Shown here: in pieces, positions 24,880-34,217 of the stretch
Layout: each line of letters opens with the position of its first letter
Position numbering within the stretch: the first letter of the stretch is position 1
Program-made: the position numbers and the translations under genes
Notes under the pieces: model-generated
Told to the model about the DNA's origin: nothing
Database searches by the model: none
Seen by the model: only the letters and a program-made list of their open reading frames with translations
Assembly (NCBI RefSeq): GCF_015694735.1
Contig: NZ_JADQDP010000001.1
Span: 992,001-1,056,000, forward strand
Source: Hymenobacter properus
Lineage (GTDB): Bacteria; Bacteroidota; Bacteroidia; Cytophagales; Hymenobacteraceae
Direction: 5' to 3'
Length of the DNA stretch: 64,000 nt

Positions 24880-24953
24880 TGGGCCCACTTGGAATCGAAC
24901 CAAGGACCTACTGATTATGAGTCAGTTGCTCTAACCGATTGAGCTATAGGCCC
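24880..24953 (-). tRNA. tRNA with CAU anticodon (Met elongator or Ile2)
   Basis: The minus strand folds into a full cloverleaf: acceptor GGGCCTA with TGGGCCC plus discriminator A, D arm AGCTC/GAGC, anticodon arm ACTGA/TCAGT with loop CTCATAA, and T arm with GGTTCGATTCC. The anticodon CAU (24917-24919) reads AUG, or AUA if the C is modified to lysidine; the two cannot be separated with certainty here. No encoded CCA is seen. A TACTTTTG -7 element lies at 25013-25020. Confidence 0.95.
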
Positions 24954-25012
24954 GGTGCTGGAGGCAGTCATCTTTCACCTCAACCCGTGCCGTTGCCGGC
25001 CCTCCAACGCTG

Positions 25013-25020
25013 CAAAAGTA
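25013..25020 (-). promoter_or_regulatory. tRNA promoter -7 element
   Basis: CAAAAGTA on the plus strand reads TACTTTTG on the minus strand and matches TAnnTTTG. A TTGG at 25041-25044 on the minus strand lies at -33 spacing. The tRNA begins about 60 bases downstream. Confidence 0.55.
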
Positions 25021-25052
25021 CGACCTTCGCGCACGGAAAACCAAGCGCCTTC

Positions 25053-25712
25053 ATGTTACCTCATTTGCTCTTTGATTTCGGCGGGGTCATTATCGACATC
25101 GATTATGACGCCACGCCGGCCGCCATGCGCCGCCTGAGCCGGGCCGGCAGTACCATTGAATTCTCGCAGGCCCGGCAGGCCGAGCTGTTTGATAAGCTGG
25201 AAACCGGCCACCTCTCCCCCGCCGAGTTTCGGGATGGGTTGCGCGCCGCCTACGACCTCGACGCTACCGACGCCGAGCTGGACGCCGCCTGGCACGCCAT
25301 GCTGCTCGACGTGCCGGCCGAGCGCTTGGCCCTTATCGGCGAGCTGCGGGCACAGGGCCACCAAACAGCCCTCCTCTCGAACACCAACGAGTTGCACATC
25401 GCCGAAATCAACCAGCGACTGGCCGCCAAGTATGGCTTCAAAAACGGCATCGCCGATGTGCTCGACCGCGTGTTTTACTCCCAGGAAGTGGGCCTGCGCA
25501 AGCCGGGCGAGGAAATCTTTCGGCACGCGCTGCGCGAAATGAACTGGCGGCCCGAAGACGTGTTATTCATTGAGGACAGCCCGCAGCACGTGGCCACGGC
25601 CCGCCGGCTGGGGCTGCAGGTGCTGCACCTGGCCCCGCCCCTCACCCTCACGACTGCCCTGCCCGAAGCCCTCCGTGTCTTTCCCCGAGAATACACCCCC
25701 AACTCACGCTGA
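25053..25712 (+). CDS. HAD-superfamily hydrolase (YihX-like phosphatase)
   Basis: 219 residues, starting at ATG 25053; codons upstream in this frame cover the tRNA promoter. Motif I is LLFDFGGVIIDID with the nucleophile Asp and a Gly where many HADs have the second Asp, as in YihX-type enzymes. Motif II is ALLSNTNE, motif III Lys in GLRKPGEEIF, and motif IV VLFIEDSPQHVATA. These enzymes hydrolyse small phosphate esters such as sugar phosphates in the cytoplasm; the substrate is not predictable. Its end overlaps the start proposed for the M50 protease gene, so the two are probably co-expressed. Confidence 0.85.
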   Translation: MLPHLLFDFGGVIIDIDYDATPAAMRRLSRAGSTIEFSQARQAELFDKLETGHLSPAEFRDGLRAAYDLDATDAELDAAWHAMLLDVPAERLALIGELRAQGHQTALLSNTNELHIAEINQRLAAKYGFKNGIADVLDRVFYSQEVGLRKPGEEIFRHALREMNWRPEDVLFIEDSPQHVATARRLGLQVLHLAPPLTLTTALPEALRVFPREYTPNSR

Positions 25713-26952
25713 ACCCGACCATGCCGGCTGGCCCGCCGATGTGGTAGCGCCTCCCGCCAGCCCGCTTGATGCCCCCGAACCCCAGGACCGGCTGCGGGCA
25801 GCGCGCCGGCTGTTTCGGCGGTTTGAGCGGCCAGCGCCCTCGCCGGGGCGTACGGCGGCCCTGCACCTCGGGCTGTTTGTGCTCACGCTGCTCACCACCA
25901 CGCTGGCGGGCGTGGTACTCACGCGGGGCACCATCGACCTGCTTCCACTGGGTTTTTGGGTGTTTCCGGCAGTGCCGCAGCCGGGCGAGTGGGCGCGGGG
26001 CCTGGCTTTTGCGCTGCCGTTTCTGGGCGTGCTCACGGTGCACGAGTTCGGGCATTATTTCACGGCGCGCTACAACCGCGTGCGAACCACGCTGCCGTAT
26101 TACGTGCCGTTTCCGATGGGGTTGGGCACATTCGGAGCCGTTATTCGCCTCAAGGAGCGTCTGTTTTCGCGCCGCGAGTACTTCGACATTGGGCTGGCCG
26201 GGCCGCTGGCGGGCTTCTTGGTGGCGGTGCCGCTGCTCATCTACGGGTTCACGCACCTGCCGCCGCTGGAGTACATGTTTAGCATCCACCCGGAGTACGC
26301 CCGGTTTGGCGCCGACTACGCCCGGCACGTGTACCCGCCCGACGCGCAGGCCCTTACCCTGGCTAAGCCTCTGCTGTACCAATGGCTGGAGAAGACGTTT
26401 GCCGACCCCGCCCGCTTGCCCCACCCCAACGAGCTGCTGCACTACCCGGTGCTGCTGGCGGGCTCGTTGAGCTTGTTTTTCACGGCGCTCAACCTGCTGC
26501 CCATGGGCCAGCTCGACGGCGGCCACATCCTGTATGGCCTGCTGGGCCGCCGCATTTTCAACCGGCTGGCCCCGGTGCTGTTCACTGGCTTCATTTTTTA
26601 CGCCGGGCTGGGTTTGTTTTCGCTGCGCGCCGACTGGCAGACCTGGCTGTATGGTGGGCCGGTGTACGCGGGCTACCTGGCGCTCATTTTCTGGCGGGTG
26701 CTGCCCCGTCCCTGGCTCGGGCTGTTGCTGGCGGCCGGCATTTGGGCTGCGCAAGTGGCCGTGGCATCGGCTGTGCCCGGCGCAGTGGGCAACCCCGGGT
26801 GGCTAGTGTTTGGGCTGCTGCTGGGGCGCTTCACGGGGGTGGCCCACCCGCCCGCGCCCGACGAGCGGCCCCTGAGCGCCGGCCGGCAGGCACTGGGCTG
26901 GGTGATGGTGGTTATTTTTGTGCTGTGCTTCACGCCCAGCCCATTCCGGTAG
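25675..26952 (+). CDS. Site-2 protease family (M50) intramembrane metalloprotease
   Basis: 425 residues from the GTG at 25675, which overlaps the HAD gene by 38 bases; a later GTG at 25741 is the alternative. A proline-rich cytoplasmic start is followed by about eight membrane segments. The zinc site HEFGH (His123, Glu124, His127) lies in the third segment, and LPMGQLDGGH (Asp281) supplies the third ligand. FDIGLAGPLAGF is also typical. Family members cleave membrane-bound substrates such as anti-sigma factors; the target here is unknown. No PDZ domain is seen between the two motifs. Confidence 0.85.
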   Translation: MSFPENTPPTHAEPDHAGWPADVVAPPASPLDAPEPQDRLRAARRLFRRFERPAPSPGRTAALHLGLFVLTLLTTTLAGVVLTRGTIDLLPLGFWVFPAVPQPGEWARGLAFALPFLGVLTVHEFGHYFTARYNRVRTTLPYYVPFPMGLGTFGAVIRLKERLFSRREYFDIGLAGPLAGFLVAVPLLIYGFTHLPPLEYMFSIHPEYARFGADYARHVYPPDAQALTLAKPLLYQWLEKTFADPARLPHPNELLHYPVLLAGSLSLFFTALNLLPMGQLDGGHILYGLLGRRIFNRLAPVLFTGFIFYAGLGLFSLRADWQTWLYGGPVYAGYLALIFWRVLPRPWLGLLLAAGIWAAQVAVASAVPGAVGNPGWLVFGLLLGRFTGVAHPPAPDERPLSAGRQALGWVMVVIFVLCFTPSPFR

Positions 26953-27077
26953 CAGGGCTGAGTTAAGGCACAGGTCGCGCGCTTTGGCAATGAACTCCAC
27001 GGCTAGGGCCACCCAACTATTCACAAAACGGGTATTTTTTCGATTGATTTTTGGCCGGCACTCGCCCGCACTTCTGC

Positions 27078-27716
27078 ATGATTTTTAACCAAAAGCAACT
27101 ATTCCAAGGCACTACGCGCGTGGTGTTGCGAGCTGAAAGCCTGTACGTTTGCAAGCGCAACCCGCAAGGCGTGGCTACCCTCGAAACCGAAGTACCCTAT
27201 GAAGAAATCCTGCCGGTGAAGGCAGTCGAGCACCGGCACATTCCCGTCAATCAACTGCTGCTGACGGGCCTGCTGCTGGTTTTTCTGGGCTACCAGCCTT
27301 GGCGGCAGTGGCTGGCCACGGGCCAGGCAGGGCTGTCGCTTTATCTGTGGTGGGGCATACTGGGGCTGAATGGCCTGGCCAGCTGGGTGCGCTTCGAGCA
27401 GCAGTGGTGCACCTTCCGGCTGCAAACGGCGCACCTGGTGGTGACGCTGGCCGGCCGGCCCTGGCAGCGCAAGAAATTCCGGGCTCTGGCGGCCGAGTTG
27501 GAACGCCGCACCAAAACCTACCTCCGCTCCGAGTACGGCCAGGTGAACCCGCTGGGCTTTATCGAGCCGCAGCTGCGCCGGGTGGCCTGGCTGCACGAGC
27601 TCAACGTACTCAGCGCCCGTGAGGCGCAAGCGTTGAGCACCCGCCTCACCGGCCGCCGCAGCACCACTCCGCTCAAAAGCATGGGCCAGGAGTTGGAAGC
27701 GCCTTATTTGAATTAG
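27078..27716 (+). CDS. Membrane protein with PH-like layout, unknown
   Basis: 212 residues from ATG 27078. A beta-rich N-terminal part (QGTTRVVLRAESLYVCKRN, VPYEEILPVKAVEHR) resembles bacterial PH-like domains; two membrane segments follow (about 67-80 and 92-112), then a soluble helical C-terminus with RTKTYLRSEYG and a final GQELEAPYLN. No catalytic motif. It could be a small membrane regulator; function unknown. Confidence 0.6.
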   Translation: MIFNQKQLFQGTTRVVLRAESLYVCKRNPQGVATLETEVPYEEILPVKAVEHRHIPVNQLLLTGLLLVFLGYQPWRQWLATGQAGLSLYLWWGILGLNGLASWVRFEQQWCTFRLQTAHLVVTLAGRPWQRKKFRALAAELERRTKTYLRSEYGQVNPLGFIEPQLRRVAWLHELNVLSAREAQALSTRLTGRRSTTPLKSMGQELEAPYLN

Positions 27717-27731
27717 GAGAGATGTGTGGCC

Positions 27732-27813
27732 TGTCATCCTGAGCAGCGCGAAGGACCTTGTCACGTTAGCGCCTTCTGACAAGGCAAGGTCCTTCGCGCT
27801 GCTCAGGATGACA
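27732..27813. repeat. Palindromic dispersed repeat (28-bp arms)
   Basis: TGTCATCCTGAGCAGCGCGA and the bases that follow are repeated in inverse order 25 bases later. The arms are perfect. It would form a long hairpin in RNA and lies between convergent genes. The same style of element recurs elsewhere in the window with different arms. Confidence 0.85.
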
Positions 27814-27835
27814 GAAATGTAACTGCTTCTTTAAC

Positions 27836-27871
27836 AAAAAGCCCCGACACTGCACAGCGCCGGGGCTTTTT
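27836..27871. terminator. Bidirectional terminator between convergent genes
   Basis: AAAAAGCCCCG and CGGGGCTTTTT flank a short loop. It serves the rightward gene ending at 27716 and the leftward protease gene ending at 27941. A partial dispersed repeat (GGATTGCTTCGCTCTGCTCG, from about 27904) follows. Confidence 0.8.
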
Positions 27872-27940
27872 CACATTATTGGGCTAGTCGCTGAGAACAG
27901 GACGGATTGCTTCGCTCTGCTCGCAATGACAGGCGTTTCC

Positions 27941-30900
27941 CTACTCCCGCGTCACGCGTAGGGTCTGGGTTTCGCCGTCGAGCACCACGCGCACCACGTA
28001 CACGCCGGCGGCCAGGTGGCCCGCCTCGGGCAGGGATACGGCGTTGAGGCCAGAAGCTACTGCCACCGGCCGCTGCACTAGCAGGCGGCCGGTGAGGTCG
28101 TACAGCGCCACCGACGCAGCGCGCGGGGCCTTTGTCACTTGCAGGGCCAGCGAGAATCCGGCTTCGCCGAAGGGCACCGGCTGGGCCTGCACGCCGAAGC
28201 TGGTGGCCGCGGCACTGCGGGTGGGCAGCATGGCGGCGGGGGTGCTCAGCGTCCAGGTTGCCTGCACCGGCCCAACAAACTCGACGTAATTCAGAACGGT
28301 GCTTTGCCCGGTGCGCGCGTAGGGCGCCCAGCCGGAAGCGGGTGCCTGGATGGGAGGGGACATAATTGCAGCAGCGGCAAAGGGCTGCACATCAGTCTCA
28401 CTTAAGCCGTTCAGCTCCGCGTCGCGGTAGCTTAGGCGCAGGGTGGCACTGGCCGGTGTGGTTTGCGGGTACGACATGGAGTAGTAGCGGCGAATGCTGG
28501 TGCGGGCCGGCGCCTGGCCAATGGCGCGGTCGGTTACGCGCAACACGCTGACGGTGCCGGGCGTTAGGCTGCCCGAGTTAAGCGTAGCCGCCATTCCAAT
28601 GCCGCCAAAATCCTGGCTCGTGCCCGGCAGCAACGGCCCAGTGGTGCTGACGTAGCCCGACACATAAGAATCGGCCGTTTCGGTGAGGCGGGCACCGGCC
28701 AGATTGAGCAGGGCAGACTGCGTGGTTTTCAGAACGCCCCGCTGCATTGTGGCCGCAACGCTTACGGCCACGAACTGCGCCAGCCGCGCGGTGTCGGCGG
28801 CGGCGGGCAGGTTCACCAGCAGGCGAGGCACGTTGAAGGGCTGCACGGTGCCGGAGGGTGCGCTGACGGTCGCGGTGCTGCCGCGCAGGCTAAGGGTGCC
28901 ATCGGTGCCGGCTATGGTGGCGCCGGCTTCCAGGGTCAGGTTGCCGTACACTTCCAGCGTGCCGCCGTTCAGGGCCAGGGCCGTGCCGGCGCGCAGCGTG
29001 AGGTTGCGCACCTGTACCAGGCCAGTGGTGAGCACGGGCTGGGCTCCGGTGCCGCCGCGCACTTCAGCGTCGGTGGTGGGCGTGGGCAGGCAGGTCCAGT
29101 TGGTGGCCAGAGCCAGGTCGGTGTTTTGGCGGCGCTGCCACTGCGGGCCGGGCGCCACGCGCACGCTCACGGTGTCGCGGAAGGCGCAGCCGCCGGCCGT
29201 GGTGGTACCAATGTAGCGGTAGCGGCCGGGCGCGGTGGGCACGGCGGCCAGCATGTCGGAGCCGTTGGCCGTGATGCCATTGGGTCCGGTCCAGGTCACA
29301 TTATTGTCGCGCGTGACGAGGCCCCAGGCCGTAACCGGGCCCACGTCCGCAGGGCCGCCGTCCACCACAAACAGGTTCCAGGTGCCGGCCTGTGGCGCGT
29401 CGCGCAGCTTGGCAAAGCCCGTGGGCTCGTCTACTTGCCAGGTGCCGGTGAAGGGTGCCGCCCCGGCTCCCAGGCTGCGGGCACCTACAGAATCGATGAA
29501 CACCGTGTTCTGGTAATTTTGGCCGGCGCCGCCGCGCATGTTGCTCAGCAGCACGCGCGTGCCATCGGGCGCTTCCACATACAGGGTCAGGTCGCCGGTG
29601 TAGGTGTGGGTGATGCTCACGCTGATGCCACGCAGGTCGAAAAAGCTTTCGGCCGAGCCGGCCACTACCAGCGGAATGCGCACCCCGGCGGGGTTATTGT
29701 CCGGAATCTGCACGCTGCCCGTGAACCGGTATGGGCCGCCCAGTTGGTTTTCAAACAAGCGGCTGCGCAGGCGAACCCGGCCGCCCACACAGGCCACCGA
29801 GTCGGCGCTGATGGGGCCGGTGGCTTGGCGGCGCGCCACTACCGACACGGTTTGCTGGTTGGTGCAGTTCGTGCCTGGCGTGGCCGTGGTCACGGTGTAG
29901 CGCAGGCGACCGGCCGTGGCCGGGGTCACGCTCACGCGCTTGCCCGCGGCGTTAAACCCTCCGGGGCCGGTCCAGGAGTAGAGCTGGTTGGCCACGCTGT
30001 CGTCGGCCGTCACGCGCAGGCCCACGGCACCGAAGGCCTGGCCCTGGCCGGCGCACAGGTCGGCTTGGGTGGCGGCGGCCTGCAGCACGGGCTGGCTTAC
30101 GGTCACGCTCACATCCTGGGCGCTGGTGCAGCCATAGTAAGGGTCGGAGGCCAGCACGGTGTAGCGGTAGGTAGCCGAGCCACCCGTGGCCGGAGCGGCC
30201 GGCGTCACGCTGGCCGTGAGGCCCGTTGCATCGAGGCCGGGCCCGGTCCAGCGCACAGCGGGCACGTCGGTGCTCAGGCGGTTGAAGAGCAGTTCCGTCA
30301 GCTCTACGGTGCCGGCGCTGCCCACCTGGTTGTCCATTACCTCCAGGTTGATGGTGGCCAGGGTGCCCGACGGCGCCAGGCTGGCAAAGGTGGCGGCGGG
30401 CGTGTAGGTGCCGGTGAGGGTGGTGCCGCTCACGGTGGCGGGCAGGGCCGCGGTGGCCGCGTCCGAGAACGTGAGGTCGAGGGCCACGGGGGCCGCGCCG
30501 GCCGGGGCCGTGGGCAGGGCCGACGCCAGGTTCAGGTACGTGGTGGTGCCGGTGCTGGTGCGCACGGCCAGGCGCAGGGCCAGCTGGCTGGGCTGGGCGT
30601 GGTTGAGGCGCACGCGCACGCCTTTCAGGTCGCTGTAGTTGCGGTAAATGTTTTCGAGGCCGTGCTGGTAGGTGGCACCGCTCGTTATGACGGTGCTGTA
30701 GGCCAGGATGGACGTGTAGGTGGTGCTGCCGTCGGGCACGGGCACCACGGCCAGGTTGCGCAGGCGGCGGGTGTTGGGGTAAGCGGCCGTGGCCGTGAGG
30801 CGCACGGCGTTGCCCGCGCACACGCTGCTGGTCGAGGCCGTGGCCGTGAGCACAGCCGCATCATCGGTGGGGCATTGGGCCTGCGCGCCGGCCGGGGCCG

Positions 30901-32647
30901 CGCTGCTGTTGCCCAGGCCCACGGCAAACCAGGCATCGGTCACGGCCTGCACTTCGGCCGAGCCGGAACCGTACAAATCGGCCGCCGCCTGAATGGTGAA
31001 CATGCGGGCCGAGCGGTAGTCGGAGTTGGGCGTGAGGTAGAGGCGCTCGGCGCGGTAGGCAATGCGGGCGGCTTTGAGGAAGCCAAGGCCCGTCACGTTA
31101 TACGCCTGCTGCTGCTCGTTCACGCCGGTTTTGCCCACGGTCAGGATGTAGTACCAGTGGTTGAGTACGCCCGAGTTGGTGTGCACGCCGCCGTTATCGG
31201 CCGTGCCGAAGCCCCAGCGCTGGCCCTTGTAGTTGGCCGGGCAGGGCGAGAGCACGGCCGTGCTCAGCGGGTTGCTCATCGAGCGCAGGCCGCCGGAGGT
31301 GCGGCAGATGTCCTCGCCCACAATCCAGGTTTGCTTGGTGGGGTCGACGTAGTTCTCAATGGTGGCCCCCCAGATGTCGGAAAAGCCTTCGTTTAGCGCG
31401 CCCGACTCGTTCAGGTACACCAGGCCGGCCGTGGCCTGGCACACGCCGTGGCCGGTTTCGTGGGCGCACACGTCCAGGGCCGTCAGCGGGAAGAAGGTGG
31501 TGGCCCCGTCGCCGTAGCGCATGGCCGAGCCGTTCCAGTTGGCGTTGTCGTAGTTGGTGGAGTAGTGCACGTAGTTCACCAGCTTGCCGCCGGCCCCGTC
31601 CCAGGAGTTGCGGCCGTGCACGGTCATCCAGTAGTCGTACACCTGCGTCGAGCCGAAGTGGGCGTCGAGGGCCGCGTTGTCTTTGGCCGTGTTGTTGAAT
31701 TCGGCCGCCGTCCAGTTGTTGTCGAGGTCGGTGAAGTCGGTGCCCGTGGCCAAGTTGGTGCCGTTGCGCAGGTTGTAGGTTTCGATGCCGGCGGCGCGGG
31801 TGTAGTCGCGCAGCCGGTAGCTGCCATTGAACAAGTCGGTAGCCACCTGCCGCGAACCCATGTAGCGCGTGGCAAACGTGCCCGTGGCCGTGCTCTTGGC
31901 ACCGCGCACCCCGGCCGGGCGGGCCGCCGGGGCCGCGTGGGCCGCAGCCGAGCCGGCCGGCACCAGCCCCTTGGCGTGTTTGATGATGGCGTCCTGCAGC
32001 ACCACGTCGCCGGTGCGGGCGTCTACGTACACCCAGGCGCGGCTTTCGGGCTGCTGGGCGTAGATGTTGAATTTCCAGGCCAGCACCAGCGGGCGCCGGG
32101 CGGCGTCGGCCACGCGGTAGTCTTCCACCAGCACCAGCTCGCCGCTGGGGCGGTAGGTGGCGGCGGGGTTGCCGGTTTCGCGCTTGATGTTGGCTTCCTC
32201 AGCGGCATCGTCCCACATGTAGCGGCGGGCGCCCACGGCAGCCAGGCCGCGCTGCAGGGCGGCAGCGGCGCTCAGGGCCGGCTTGGTGCCGAGGCCGGCG
32301 GGCACTGGCTTAAACTCGCCGCTGAGCACCCCGGCTTCGCGGTGCACGGTGTACACGCCGTGCTCCACCTTCACGCCGTTGAAGTACTGCTGAAACCGTT
32401 CGTGGCGCTGCCCCAGGTCGTCGGTTTCCACGCGCAGGGCGCGCAGGTCGTCGGCGGGGCGCAGGCCCAGCTCCTGGCGCAGCAACTGGCGGCTGTCGGT
32501 AGGCAGCTGGCGCAGGGCCGCGGCCGATTTTTCCGGCAACGCCCGCAGCTGCGGGGTGCCGTCGGTGGGCAGGGATTGGGCCGATACCGCCGCCGCAGCT
32601 AGCAGCGGCAGCGCGCCCAATAGCCCGGCGCGTAGAGGTTGTTTCAT
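27941..32647 (-). CDS. Secreted M4 (thermolysin-like) metalloprotease with P domain and T9SS sorting domain
   Basis: 1,568 residues. I start at 32647 because MKQPLRAGLLGALPLLAAAAVSAQS is a clear signal peptide. The propeptide (FTP/PepSY-like, about 30-230) precedes the catalytic domain (about 280-640) with HETGH (His396, Glu397, His400) and GALNEGFSD holding the third zinc ligand. Then come Ig-like modules, a proprotein-convertase P-type domain (IPDNN, LRGISVSITHTYTGDLTLYV, GTWNLFVVD), beta-rich repeats, and a 75-residue C-terminal Por sorting domain (LYDLTGRLLVQ, GVYVVRV). It is exported by Sec and T9SS to degrade proteins outside the cell. Confidence 0.92.
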   Translation of the reverse strand: MKQPLRAGLLGALPLLAAAAVSAQSLPTDGTPQLRALPEKSAAALRQLPTDSRQLLRQELGLRPADDLRALRVETDDLGQRHERFQQYFNGVKVEHGVYTVHREAGVLSGEFKPVPAGLGTKPALSAAAALQRGLAAVGARRYMWDDAAEEANIKRETGNPAATYRPSGELVLVEDYRVADAARRPLVLAWKFNIYAQQPESRAWVYVDARTGDVVLQDAIIKHAKGLVPAGSAAAHAAPAARPAGVRGAKSTATGTFATRYMGSRQVATDLFNGSYRLRDYTRAAGIETYNLRNGTNLATGTDFTDLDNNWTAAEFNNTAKDNAALDAHFGSTQVYDYWMTVHGRNSWDGAGGKLVNYVHYSTNYDNANWNGSAMRYGDGATTFFPLTALDVCAHETGHGVCQATAGLVYLNESGALNEGFSDIWGATIENYVDPTKQTWIVGEDICRTSGGLRSMSNPLSTAVLSPCPANYKGQRWGFGTADNGGVHTNSGVLNHWYYILTVGKTGVNEQQQAYNVTGLGFLKAARIAYRAERLYLTPNSDYRSARMFTIQAAADLYGSGSAEVQAVTDAWFAVGLGNSSAAPAGAQAQCPTDDAAVLTATASTSSVCAGNAVRLTATAAYPNTRRLRNLAVVPVPDGSTTYTSILAYSTVITSGATYQHGLENIYRNYSDLKGVRVRLNHAQPSQLALRLAVRTSTGTTTYLNLASALPTAPAGAAPVALDLTFSDAATAALPATVSGTTLTGTYTPAATFASLAPSGTLATINLEVMDNQVGSAGTVELTELLFNRLSTDVPAVRWTGPGLDATGLTASVTPAAPATGGSATYRYTVLASDPYYGCTSAQDVSVTVSQPVLQAAATQADLCAGQGQAFGAVGLRVTADDSVANQLYSWTGPGGFNAAGKRVSVTPATAGRLRYTVTTATPGTNCTNQQTVSVVARRQATGPISADSVACVGGRVRLRSRLFENQLGGPYRFTGSVQIPDNNPAGVRIPLVVAGSAESFFDLRGISVSITHTYTGDLTLYVEAPDGTRVLLSNMRGGAGQNYQNTVFIDSVGARSLGAGAAPFTGTWQVDEPTGFAKLRDAPQAGTWNLFVVDGGPADVGPVTAWGLVTRDNNVTWTGPNGITANGSDMLAAVPTAPGRYRYIGTTTAGGCAFRDTVSVRVAPGPQWQRRQNTDLALATNWTCLPTPTTDAEVRGGTGAQPVLTTGLVQVRNLTLRAGTALALNGGTLEVYGNLTLEAGATIAGTDGTLSLRGSTATVSAPSGTVQPFNVPRLLVNLPAAADTARLAQFVAVSVAATMQRGVLKTTQSALLNLAGARLTETADSYVSGYVSTTGPLLPGTSQDFGGIGMAATLNSGSLTPGTVSVLRVTDRAIGQAPARTSIRRYYSMSYPQTTPASATLRLSYRDAELNGLSETDVQPFAAAAIMSPPIQAPASGWAPYARTGQSTVLNYVEFVGPVQATWTLSTPAAMLPTRSAAATSFGVQAQPVPFGEAGFSLALQVTKAPRAASVALYDLTGRLLVQRPVAVASGLNAVSLPEAGHLAAGVYVVRVVLDGETQTLRVTRE

Positions 32648-32897
32648 GCAAACGATGAACTGATGTGAAGGGAATGCGAAAGATACACCGATTTCGACGG
32701 TTCTTTTTGTGTTTATAGTTTCGATATCACAATGACTTTCAACGACGAACAACCAGCCCGGCTTTCGCTGCTAACACCTGTCTGGCAAGGCATCGCGGCA
32801 CTGTTTTTGCGCGCTGGGTTTCACTTGGCCGCGCTAGAGGCAACCGTTTTTTTGCTACCGCCGAGTACAGCCAAAGCAGAACTTTAACGCGCCCGCC

Positions 32898-32905
32898 TAC
32901 CTTTG
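32898..32905 (+). promoter_or_regulatory. -7 promoter element before the MbnP operon
   Basis: TACCTTTG matches TAnnTTTG, 22 bases before the GTG start of the first gene. No clear -33 TTTG is seen. Confidence 0.5.
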
Positions 32906-32927
32906 CTATCCTAACTCCTCCCCCGCC

Positions 32928-33308
32928 GTGACGCGCTTTCTGGCTTTTTTCCTCACTGCTCTCATGCTGCTCCAAACCCTGGGGCGCGAGGTGCTGGTGC
33001 TGGACTACCAGCTGAACAAGGCGGAAATCACGGCGCGGTTCTGCGTCAACAAAGCCCGGCCTCAACTGCATTGCAACGGCAAATGCCATTTGGCCAAGCA
33101 GCTGCGCAGGGCCGAGGGCGCCGATAAGAAAGCCCCCACCGAGGCCCAGGCCAAGGTGAAATATGAGGTGCTGCCCACCGTAGCCTTCGAGCTGGCCGCG
33201 CCCCAACGCTGGCGCCGGCCCGCTGCCCACTTCGCAGCGCTGGTGCCGGGTGCGTGTGCCGCCGGCACCGCCCGGGGCGTATTCCGCCCGCCCCTCCTGC
33301 TGGTCTGA
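32928..33308 (+). CDS. Small exported Cys-rich protein, first gene of MbnP operon
   Basis: 126 residues from a GTG. An N-terminal hydrophobic signal (FLAFFLTALMLLQTLG) is followed by a Cys-containing centre with ARFCVNKARPQLHCNGKCHLAKQL, where three Cys and one His could bind metal or heme. The rest is Lys/Ala-rich, ending in a Pro-rich tail. In related Bacteroidota such a gene precedes MbnP-type genes. A metal-handling role is inferred. Confidence 0.6.
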   Translation: MTRFLAFFLTALMLLQTLGREVLVLDYQLNKAEITARFCVNKARPQLHCNGKCHLAKQLRRAEGADKKAPTEAQAKVKYEVLPTVAFELAAPQRWRRPAAHFAALVPGACAAGTARGVFRPPLLLV

Positions 33309-33446
33309 TTCCGGGCTCGCTGCTTTCGGCCAGGCCGGGAGCACTGCCCCACTCTTACGCCCGATGGTTTCCGCATCGGGCTCATGCGCGCGCCATGTTG
33401 CCGCGCCCTGCAATCAGTACTCGTTTATTTCCCCTTGAATTTTCCG

Positions 33447-34205
33447 ATGAAACGTTTTTTCATTTCTGCGCTTTCCTTCGCCGCCCTTTCCCTGACGGGC
33501 TGCAAAAAAGACCAGCCGGCGCCCAGCCAAACCGGCACCGTTTCCTTCGCTTTTGAGCAAACTGTGGGCACCGCCCCGCTCACGCTGAACACCCAGACCT
33601 ACACCACGCCGTCCGGCGACCAGTTCCGGGTCAGCGCCTTCCGGCAGTACATTTCTAACGTGAAGTTCAACAAGGCCGATGGTTCATCTTATGCCGTGCC
33701 CGAGAGCTACTACCTGGTGGATGCAGCCGTGAGCAGTTCGCAGGAGGTAACGATTACCGACGTGCCCGTGGGCGACTATACGGGCGTGACATTCACCATT
33801 GGCGTGGACAGCGCACGCAACGTATCGGGGGCCCAGAAGGGCGCGCTCGACCCCAACAACGGCATGTTCTGGACCTGGAACTCCGGCTACATCTACACCA
33901 AGCTGGAAGGTTACTCGCCGCAGTCTTCCACCGGAGGGCTGGTGTTTCACATCGGGGGCTTCAAGTCGCCTAACAACACAATTCGCACGGTGTCGCCGGC
34001 TTTCCCGTCGGGCACCAAGCTGCTGGTGCGCAACGACCACAGCCCCGAAATCCACTACAATGTGGACGTGATGAAGATGTTTACCGGCCCCAACACCATC
34101 CGCTTCGCCACGCTTTCGAACACCATGGGCGGCCCCAACTCGGTGCCGGTGGCCAATAACTACGCGGCCGGCATGTTCACGGTGGAGCACATCCACGCTA
34201 ACTAA
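33447..34205 (+). CDS. MbnP-like periplasmic lipoprotein
   Basis: 252 residues; ATG 33447 gives a lipoprotein signal (MKRFFISALSFAALSLTGC). The mature protein matches the MbnP family: FRVSAFRQYISNVKF near the N-terminus, VPVGDYTGVTFTIGVD, then GMFWTWNSGYIYTKLEG with Trp residues, VFHIGGF and a His-containing end (FTVEHIHAN). MbnP proteins are copper-linked and carry a Trp that the partner di-heme enzyme MbnH oxidises to kynurenine. The partner-type gene follows after 12 bases, supporting the assignment. Confidence 0.8.
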   Translation: MKRFFISALSFAALSLTGCKKDQPAPSQTGTVSFAFEQTVGTAPLTLNTQTYTTPSGDQFRVSAFRQYISNVKFNKADGSSYAVPESYYLVDAAVSSSQEVTITDVPVGDYTGVTFTIGVDSARNVSGAQKGALDPNNGMFWTWNSGYIYTKLEGYSPQSSTGGLVFHIGGFKSPNNTIRTVSPAFPSGTKLLVRNDHSPEIHYNVDVMKMFTGPNTIRFATLSNTMGGPNSVPVANNYAAGMFTVEHIHAN

Positions 34206-34217
34206 GCGCCCACTCTC

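Noticed and set aside
29126..31396. 756-codon plus-strand frame
   Set aside because: Shadow of the M4 protease gene; product is almost only Gly, Ala, His, Arg and Val, with no domain.
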